This document shows positions 5,320 through 10,368 of a DNA stretch of 10,368 nucleotides, in pieces. Positions within the stretch are counted from its first letter, which is position 1; every line of letters starts with the position of its first letter. The stretch lies in assembly GCA_031274385.1 (NCBI GenBank), contig JAISQH010000437.1:1-10368 (forward strand), read 5' to 3'. The notes beneath the pieces were generated by a model that was given only the letters and a program-made list of their open reading frames with translations, was not told the DNA's origin and made no database searches. This DNA is from Planctomycetaceae bacterium. GTDB taxonomy: Bacteria; Planctomycetota; Planctomycetia; Pirellulales; Thermoguttaceae. The translations under genes and the position numbers were made by a program.

Positions 5320-6678
5320 ATGAACTCAACAGATCGTCGTGAATTTTTGAAACAAGCCGGTTTGGGAACAGCGGCACTTTCTTCGCTTGGCGGTTTTATC
5401 CGAGCCGATCAGCAACCGGATAAGCAAGATGTTCCAAATGCTTCGGAACAAACGGTTTCGGTGCCTCAGTTTAAGCCCGGTAAGGCGAAATCGGTGATTC
5501 AAATCTGGCTCTGGGGCGGTCCGGCACACTCGGATATGTTCGATCCGAAACCGGGTGCCGGAAAAGAATATTTTGGTCAATTTGAAAAACCAATTGACAC
5601 GGCAGTTTCCGGCATGAAATTTGGTCCGCTTTTGCCGTTGTTGGCGGCGCAGGCGGATAAATTGTCGATCATTCGGAGTATGACGCACGGTAACAATCAT
5701 CACGAAACGGCGGCGTTCATGATGCAAACAGGACGCGAACCGGGAACAGGAATCAGTTACCCCAATATCGGTGCCATTGTTTCGCTTTTCAAAGGAATTG
5801 ATGCCGGTTACGATAATCCGATTCCGCCGTATGTTGTTCTCACAACGGGACAAGGGCGATTTTCGGAATCCGGTTTTCTTGGTACGAAATACAAGCCGTT
5901 TGTGACCGGCGGAAATCCGAATCAGGATCCTTTTCTTGTTTCCGGTTTTGTCGTCAAAGGCATAACGCCGGAACGCCAAACTTATCGGCGTGGTCTTATT
6001 GAGCGGTTTGACATTCTCGGTCATGCTGACCCTGATAGTCCGGTGTACGACCAACTCGATACAACGGTTGAACATGCTTACAATCTGATTCAAGGTGATG
6101 CGGTTAAGACGTTTAATCTTTCAACGGAAGATGCGGCGGTTCGTGACAAATATGGGCGAACGACATTCGGGCAATCTTGTCTTATGGCTCGCCGGTTGGT
6201 TGAGGCTGGCGTGCCTTACATTACAATCAACTCACCAGGCTGGGATACCCACAAAAAGCATTTCGAAGCAATGAATCAGAAATTGCCGGAATTTGACAAA
6301 GGGGTTGCGTCGCTTATTGAAGATTTATCGCTACGTAATTTGCTTGATTCGACGATTATTTGGGCTTGCGGCGAGTTTGGACGGACACCGAAGGTCGATC
6401 CGAATCCGCCATGGTTTGGCGGGCGTCATCATTTTGGCTCCTGTTTTTCTGTTCTGGTTGCCGGCGGCGGGTTCAAGGGCGGTCAGATTCTTGGTGCTTC
6501 CGACGAAAAAGCCGAAAAAGTGGCGGATCGACCGGTTTATCCGCAAGACTTGCTCGGAAGTATTCTGGAACTCATGGGCATCAACCCCGATGCGCCGTTA
6601 CCCAACACGCGCGGCTATGATGTTCCGGTCATGCTGGCTCCTTCCGAAAAAGGACGCCTCCGAGAAATCATGACTTAA
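5320..6678 (+). CDS. DUF1501 family protein with Tat signal
   Basis: 452 aa. The N-terminus has the twin-arginine motif D-R6-R7-E-F-L-K, a modest hydrophobic stretch (GLGTAALSSLGGFI) and a likely cleavage near A29, so it should be exported folded by the Tat system. DUF1501 landmarks follow in order: IQIWLWGGPAHSDMFDPKPG (60-79), SMTHGNNHHETAAF (120-133), FGQSCLMARRLVEAGVPY (283-300), the GWDTH site (307-311), CGEFGRTPK (350-358), GRHHFG (368-373) and the C-terminal PQDLLGSILELMGI. DUF1501 belongs to the alkaline phosphatase/sulfatase-like superfamily. The conserved Asp/His residues fit a metal site, but the substrate is unknown. In planctomycetes these genes usually sit next to a DUF1549/DUF1553 (PSD1) cytochrome-like gene; none is present on either side here. 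Length is normal and the gene looks intact. Confidence 0.93.
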   Translation: MNSTDRREFLKQAGLGTAALSSLGGFIRADQQPDKQDVPNASEQTVSVPQFKPGKAKSVIQIWLWGGPAHSDMFDPKPGAGKEYFGQFEKPIDTAVSGMKFGPLLPLLAAQADKLSIIRSMTHGNNHHETAAFMMQTGREPGTGISYPNIGAIVSLFKGIDAGYDNPIPPYVVLTTGQGRFSESGFLGTKYKPFVTGGNPNQDPFLVSGFVVKGITPERQTYRRGLIERFDILGHADPDSPVYDQLDTTVEHAYNLIQGDAVKTFNLSTEDAAVRDKYGRTTFGQSCLMARRLVEAGVPYITINSPGWDTHKKHFEAMNQKLPEFDKGVASLIEDLSLRNLLDSTIIWACGEFGRTPKVDPNPPWFGGRHHFGSCFSVLVAGGGFKGGQILGASDEKAEKVADRPVYPQDLLGSILELMGINPDAPLPNTRGYDVPVMLAPSEKGRLREIMT

Positions 6679-6693
6679 AGAAAAAAATATCAT

Positions 6694-6855
6694 AAGGCAA
6701 CTTCTAAAAACTCTTTTTTAACCACGAAAAACACAAAAAAACACGAAAGAATTTTTGTTATCACTTTTTTATTACAACCGATTGACAATAATTGTATTTT
6801 CGTGAAATTTCGTGTGTTTCGTGGTGAGTCTCGGTTTTTAGAAGTTCCCTTAAGA
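6694..6855. repeat. Imperfect palindrome between convergent genes; possible two-way terminator
   Basis: Outer arms AACTTCTAAAAAC (6699-6711) and GTTTTTAGAAGTT (6834-6846) are a perfect 13-bp inverted repeat. Inside, CCACGAAA (6722-6729) pairs with TTTCGTGG (6817-6824) and CACGAAA (6742-6748) with TTTCGTG (6798-6804). The centre holds CGATTGACAATAATTG. The DUF1501 gene ends 15 bases before it and leuC ends 30 bases after it on the other strand, so it could stop both transcripts, though it is far longer than an ordinary terminator. Confidence 0.65.
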
Positions 6856-6885
6856 AACAAAATAGTTGTAACTTCTTATGTTGTT

Positions 6886-8283
6886 TTATCGTACATCGAC
6901 GAAATGTCCGGCGATTGCGGCGGCGGCAGCCATTGCGGGTGAGACGAGGTGGGTTCGTCCGTCTTTACCTTGACGACCTTCGAAATTACGGTTACTTGTT
7001 GAGGCGCAATGTTCGTTTGGTTTCAACTGGTCAGGATTCATGCCCAAGCACATACTGCAACCCGGCTCACGCCATTCAAAACCCGCCGAAATGAAAATCT
7101 GATGCAACCCTTCGAGTTCCGCCTGACGTTTCACCGCTCCACTGCCCGGAACGACCATCCCGCGAACTCCTTTGGCAATTCGTTTGCCCTTCACAACTGC
7201 CGCCGCAGACCGAAGGTCTTCAATACGCCCATTGGTACAAGAACCAATGAAAACACGTTGAATGGCAATCTCCGTAATCGGCATACCCGGTTTCAAATCC
7301 ATGTATTTCAATGCGGCTTCCGCCATTTTGCGGTCAGTAACGTCACGGTATGAATCAAGTTCGGGGATTTTTCCCGTAATCGGAGCAACTTGTCCCGGAT
7401 TCGTCCCCCAAGTCACCATCGGCTCAACCCGAGAAGCATCAAATGACCAAAGATTATCAAATTCAGCACCGGGATCAGATGGTAACTGTTTCCATTGTTT
7501 CACGGCAGTGTCCCAAAAATTCCGATCCGGCGCGTATTCACGACCAAGCAAATAATCAAACGTTTTTTGATCAGGAGCGATCATCCCGCAACGTGCCCCC
7601 AACTCAATTGCCATATTACAAACAGTCATTCGACCTTCCATTGACAACTGGACAAACGGTTGACCCGTGAACTCAATCGCATAACCGGTTCCGCCGGACA
7701 TCGAAAGACGACCAATAATATACAAAATCAAATCCTTTGCCGAACAACCTTTCGGCAACGCGTTTTCGCCATGAATACGGAACGTTTTAGGCATTTTTTG
7801 CCGCAGAGTTTGTGTTGCCAAAACGTGTTCGACTTCGCTGGTTCCGATTCCGAACGCAATCGCTCCGAATGCTCCATGTGTTGCGGTGTGGGAGTCGCCG
7901 CAGACAATCGTCTGACCGGGCTGGACAAGACCGCGTTCTGGACCAACAACGTGAACAACGCCTTGATTGGGATCGGGAATGTCATATAATTTAATTCCAA
8001 ATTGACGGCAATTTTTTTGCAATGTTTCAATTTGCGTTTTGGCAACCGGATCAAGAATCGGCAATGTCCGGTCAAGTGTCGGGATGCAATGATCCTGAAC
8101 AGCAAACGTCTTGTCAGGACGCCGAACCTTGCGGTTGGCAAGCCGAAGCCCTTCAAACGCTTGCGGCGAAGTGACCTCGTGGCAAAGATGCAAGTCAATA
8201 TACAGGAGGTCGTCTTGCCCCTGATCGACAAGATGAGCATCCCAAATCTTACGGAACATCGTTTTCGGCTCTTCAATAGACAT
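6886..8283 (-). CDS. leuC: 3-isopropylmalate dehydratase large subunit
   Basis: 465 aa, the normal length for a stand-alone LeuC. With LeuD it isomerises 2-isopropylmalate to 3-isopropylmalate in leucine synthesis, in the cytosol. It is an aconitase-fold protein: the three [4Fe-4S] ligands are Cys349 in GSCTNGR and Cys409 and Cys412 in EPGCSMCLGMN. Other family motifs are QDHC (63-66), CGDSHTATHGAFG (128-140), GIGTSEVEHVLATQ (145-158), SMEGRMT (214-220) and the C-terminal ASTSNRNFEGRQG. The ATG at 8283 is kept because MSIEEPKTMFRKIWDAH fits LeuC N-termini; the Shine-Dalgarno is weak. All key residues are present. leuD, often directly downstream, is not here: the gene is followed by a palindrome and then the oppositely oriented DUF1501 gene, so LeuD must be encoded elsewhere. 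Confidence 0.98.
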   Translation of the reverse strand: MSIEEPKTMFRKIWDAHLVDQGQDDLLYIDLHLCHEVTSPQAFEGLRLANRKVRRPDKTFAVQDHCIPTLDRTLPILDPVAKTQIETLQKNCRQFGIKLYDIPDPNQGVVHVVGPERGLVQPGQTIVCGDSHTATHGAFGAIAFGIGTSEVEHVLATQTLRQKMPKTFRIHGENALPKGCSAKDLILYIIGRLSMSGGTGYAIEFTGQPFVQLSMEGRMTVCNMAIELGARCGMIAPDQKTFDYLLGREYAPDRNFWDTAVKQWKQLPSDPGAEFDNLWSFDASRVEPMVTWGTNPGQVAPITGKIPELDSYRDVTDRKMAEAALKYMDLKPGMPITEIAIQRVFIGSCTNGRIEDLRSAAAVVKGKRIAKGVRGMVVPGSGAVKRQAELEGLHQIFISAGFEWREPGCSMCLGMNPDQLKPNEHCASTSNRNFEGRQGKDGRTHLVSPAMAAAAAIAGHFVDVR

Positions 8284-8354
8284 GGGTTAGTAAAAAAATA
8301 AAGGGTTGGGAATGGAAAGTGAGACCGCTTGCAGTACAAACCACAATATCTCTT

Positions 8355-8382
8355 ATTTTACGGAACACACCAAAAATATCAA
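8355..8382 (-). promoter_or_regulatory. leuC promoter
   Basis: On the minus strand TTGATA (8382-8377), 16 bases, then TAAAAT (8360-8355). Start would be near 8348, giving a leader of about 65 bases. I see no T-box or leucine-rich leader peptide in it. Confidence 0.5.
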
Positions 8383-8450
8383 GTAAAAAAATCAATCCGT
8401 CTCATTGACATTCAAACATGAAATTGAGAAAGTTGGAAAAAAGGTCTAAT

Positions 8451-8560
8451 ATCCTATCAATCCCCAAAATCCTGTTCAGACAATCCCCCGAATCTTATCA
8501 ACCCAAAAATCTTGTTCAGACAATCTCCCAATCTTATCAATCCCCCAAAAATCATCGTTC
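8451..8560. repeat. Degenerate ~40-bp tandem array
   Basis: Three head-to-tail units: 8451-8491, 8492-8530 and a diverging third from 8531. The common pattern is ATCTTATCAATCCCC, then AAAATC, then TTGTTCAGACAATC. Units differ at several positions and vary in length by a few bases. The array lies between the divergent leuC and miaB promoters. The open frame that crosses it (8418-8603) is repeat-derived. Confidence 0.7.
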
Positions 8561-8594
8561 ATCAACAACTCAGTTAAATCAACGGTTAAGACAA

Positions 8595-8623
8595 TTGTTT
8601 TGAGGTTGATTTTCTTGTAAAAT
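8595..8623 (+). promoter_or_regulatory. miaB promoter
   Basis: TTGTTT (8595-8600), 17 bases, then TAAAAT (8618-8623). Start would be near 8630, about 55 bases before the chosen ATG. Confidence 0.45.
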
Positions 8624-8685
8624 ATTTGCCCGTGAGTTCCCGATGTGATTCATTATTCTGTAATAGGAGTCGATTACTTTATTCC

Positions 8686-10080
8686 ATGCAATTTTATATT
8701 GAGACGGTTGGTTGCCAGATGAACGTTTTGGACAGCGAGTTGGTTTATTCCGGTTTGAGGCGTTCCGGTTTGGAGCCAGCAACCCATCGGGAAGACGCCG
8801 ATGTGATTCTGTTTAACACTTGCAGTATCCGGCAACACGCGGAGGATAAAATCTATAGTGCATTGGGACGCTTGAAACATTGGAAGACGCACAAACCGTT
8901 TGGAGTTCTTGGCGTGATTGGCTGCATGGCACAGAAAGATCAAAAAATGATTTTTCAACGTGCTCCCCATGTTGATCTTGTTCTTGGTCCCGGTCAACTG
9001 GAATTATTGCCCGAAACCATTCACCAACTTCTTGACGAAAAATTGCAACTGCGTTACGAAAATCAGGAGGCGGTAACCGGCAAAAAACTTCTGGTCAGTC
9101 TGAAACGGCTTGAGCATCGCCACACCGAAGTGGTTGAGAGTTTTCGGCTTTTCAATCCGGTTCGCAATCCCGAATCGCGAACCAACCGGTTTCAGGCAAT
9201 GGTTCGGATTATGTTTGGCTGCAATCAATTTTGTACATATTGTATTGTTCCGAGTGTTCGGGGACCGGAGCAAAGCCGTCCGCCGCAAGAGATTCTTGAT
9301 GAAATCCGAACTTTAGTCAGGCAAGGTGTGATTGAAATCACGTTGATTGGTCAAACGGTTAATTCTTACCGTTATAAAAGCAACGGCAAAACGACTCGGC
9401 TTTCTGATCTTCTTTATGAGGCGTCTGAAATTGAGGGGTTGGGTCGTCTTTGTTTTGTGACGAATTATCCGCGCGGCATGAATGACGAATTGCTTCAGGC
9501 GGTGCGAGATTTGCCGAAGGTGAGCAAGCATCTTCATATTCCGGCTCAGAGCGGTTCGGATTCCGTGCTTCGGCGAATGAGGCGGAATTACACGGCGGCG
9601 GAGTATCGGGAACTTATTGACCGGATTGGTTCAACCATTCCTGATGCCTCCATCACTTGCGATTTGATTGTTGGATTTTGCGGTGAGACGGAGGAAGAGT
9701 TTGGGGCAACGGTTGAATTGGTTCGGTATGGACGATTTAAGAACAGTTTCATTTTCAAATACAGCGAACGCCCCGGCACAAAATCGGCGGAACTGTTTTC
9801 CGACGACATACCGGAATCCGTCAAGAAAACACGAAACAATATCTTACTCGAAATTCAGGACAACATTTCACTCGAACAAAATCGCCGATTTATTGGTCGA
9901 ACGGTTGAGATTCTTGTTGAGGGGGTTAGCAAACGATTTGAAACCGGCGGAGTTCAACTTTCCGGTCGGACATTGTGTGACCGGATTGTAGTGTTCGACG
10001 CGCCTGACGACCGGTTGATCGGGCAATTTCTAAAACAAAATATTGTTGAAGCGGCGCCTTTTACACTCTTCGCCCGATAA
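8686..10080 (+). CDS. miaB: tRNA-2-methylthio-N6-dimethylallyladenosine synthase
   Basis: 464 aa radical-SAM methylthiotransferase that adds a methylthio group to i6A37 in tRNAs reading UNN codons, in the cytosol. The N-terminal UPF0004 domain has three ligands for the auxiliary cluster: Cys10 in ETVGCQMNVLDSE, Cys46 in NTCSIR and Cys80 in GCMAQK. The radical-SAM cluster is Cys179-x3-Cys183-x2-Cys186 in FGCNQFCTYCIVPSVRG. IGQTVNSY, HIPAQSGSDSVLRRM and VGFCGETEEEF are typical of MiaB. A TRAM domain follows from about 402 to the end. GCQMN plus PSVRG favours MiaB over MtaB or RimO. Residues about 120-165, before the radical-SAM core, are divergent. The ATG at 8686 is chosen because the family starts here; the frame extends to a TTG at 8626 with non-family residues. 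The nearest Shine-Dalgarno, AGGAG at 8665-8669, is 16 bases away, unusually far. The gene looks complete and monocistronic. Confidence 0.97.
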   Translation: MQFYIETVGCQMNVLDSELVYSGLRRSGLEPATHREDADVILFNTCSIRQHAEDKIYSALGRLKHWKTHKPFGVLGVIGCMAQKDQKMIFQRAPHVDLVLGPGQLELLPETIHQLLDEKLQLRYENQEAVTGKKLLVSLKRLEHRHTEVVESFRLFNPVRNPESRTNRFQAMVRIMFGCNQFCTYCIVPSVRGPEQSRPPQEILDEIRTLVRQGVIEITLIGQTVNSYRYKSNGKTTRLSDLLYEASEIEGLGRLCFVTNYPRGMNDELLQAVRDLPKVSKHLHIPAQSGSDSVLRRMRRNYTAAEYRELIDRIGSTIPDASITCDLIVGFCGETEEEFGATVELVRYGRFKNSFIFKYSERPGTKSAELFSDDIPESVKKTRNNILLEIQDNISLEQNRRFIGRTVEILVEGVSKRFETGGVQLSGRTLCDRIVVFDAPDDRLIGQFLKQNIVEAAPFTLFAR

Positions 10081-10082
10081 CC

Positions 10083-10110
10083 GGCACAACATAGAAACCG
10101 TTGTGCCTTT
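10083..10110 (+). terminator. miaB terminator
   Basis: Three bases after the miaB stop, GGCACAAC (10083-10090), a 9-base loop and GTTGTGCC (10100-10107) form a perfect 8-bp stem, followed by TTTCGTGCCTTT. The T run is interrupted. The 3' strand is also the start of the palindrome arm at 10098. Confidence 0.6.
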
Positions 10111-10247
10111 CGTGCCTTTGTGCGTCATAATATAAAAATGACGTTGAGGCAAAATAAAATCAAAATGTGTCACCGTTGAATTGTAATGATTCTTGGTTCA
10201 ACCAAGTTTAAGATAAGTGGCGCACAAAGGCACAAAGAACACAAAGT
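10098..10247. repeat. 150-bp palindrome with CACAAAGG-type arms
   Basis: GTGCCTTTGTGCG (10112-10124) and CGCACAAAGGCAC (10221-10233) are a perfect 13-bp inverted repeat. The similarity continues outward, so that 10098-10124 aligns with 10221-10247 with few changes. The arms use the same words as 1451-1479, 1656-1682 and 4971-4992. Between them lies a separate near-perfect 15-base palindrome, CTTGGTTCAACCAAG (10192-10206). There is no gene inside. From 10248 to the window end the DNA is AT-rich and shows nothing I can support. Confidence 0.7.
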
Positions 10248-10368
10248 TCGGAAGAATCAGAAATTTTAAAGTGCCAAAGAGTATATCAAAAAATGTATAT
10301 TTCGTTATAATAACAATACCAATTATGCCAGAAGGTATCAATTTTGAGCCGTAATTTACAAATTTTGA

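Noticed and set aside
5326..6093. 255-codon open frame on the minus strand
   Set aside because: Antisense shadow of the DUF1501 gene, basic and low in recognisable structure.
7728..8339. 203-codon open frame overlapping leuC on the same strand
   Set aside because: Out-of-frame shadow; LeuC motifs are continuous in the other frame.
8451..8560. Possible CRISPR array
   Set aside because: Units are adjacent and degenerate with no unique spacers between conserved repeats, and no cas genes are present.
8418..8603. 61-codon open frame on the plus strand
   Set aside because: Consists of the ~40-bp tandem array; Ser/Gln/Pro-rich repeat translation with no ribosome site.

Overview
This window most likely comes from a member of the Planctomycetota with fairly low GC. 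It carries a DUF1559 pseudopilin-like protein, a DUF1501 protein with a Tat signal, and a fused AroD-AroE enzyme. The first two families are strongly expanded in Pirellulales/Gemmatales-type planctomycetes. The assignment rests on gene content only and goes no lower than phylum. There is no rRNA, tRNA, transposase, integrase or CRISPR array.

Layout. (1) 110-826 (-): DUF1559 protein with a textbook prepilin leader but no C-terminal half. (2) 827-1421: no protein gene. 1022-1249 can fold into a closed multi-helix RNA with a promoter-like and a terminator-like end on the minus strand, and matches no family I can name. (3) 1422-2046: a 290-bp imperfect palindrome, followed by what looks like a frameshifted remnant of a small membrane protein. 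(4) 2068-4513 (-): an acidic three-helix membrane protein of unknown function, then the bifunctional shikimate enzyme AroDE. (5) 4514-5319: a 238-bp imperfect palindrome, short repeats, and a promoter built on an 11-bp tandem repeat. (6) 5320-6678 (+): DUF1501 protein. (7) 6694-6855: palindrome between two convergent genes. (8) 6886-8283 (-): leuC. (9) 8284-8685: divergent promoters for leuC and miaB around a ~40-bp degenerate tandem array. (10) 8686-10080 (+): miaB with its own terminator. (11) 10081-10368: another palindrome, then unremarkable AT-rich DNA.

The recognised genes are mostly single-copy housekeeping functions: aromatic amino-acid precursor synthesis (aroDE), leucine synthesis (leuC) and tRNA anticodon-loop modification (miaB). 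Two envelope-associated planctomycete families are added (DUF1559 and DUF1501). They do not form a shared pathway or one operon. Only the unknown membrane gene and aroDE are close enough to be co-transcribed.

The distinctive content is non-coding. Four gene-free gaps each contain a long imperfect palindrome, and most of these share short words such as CACGAAGG and CACAAAG. The candidate structured RNA at 1022-1249 is the item most worth following. All structure was read by eye; no folding or database search was run.
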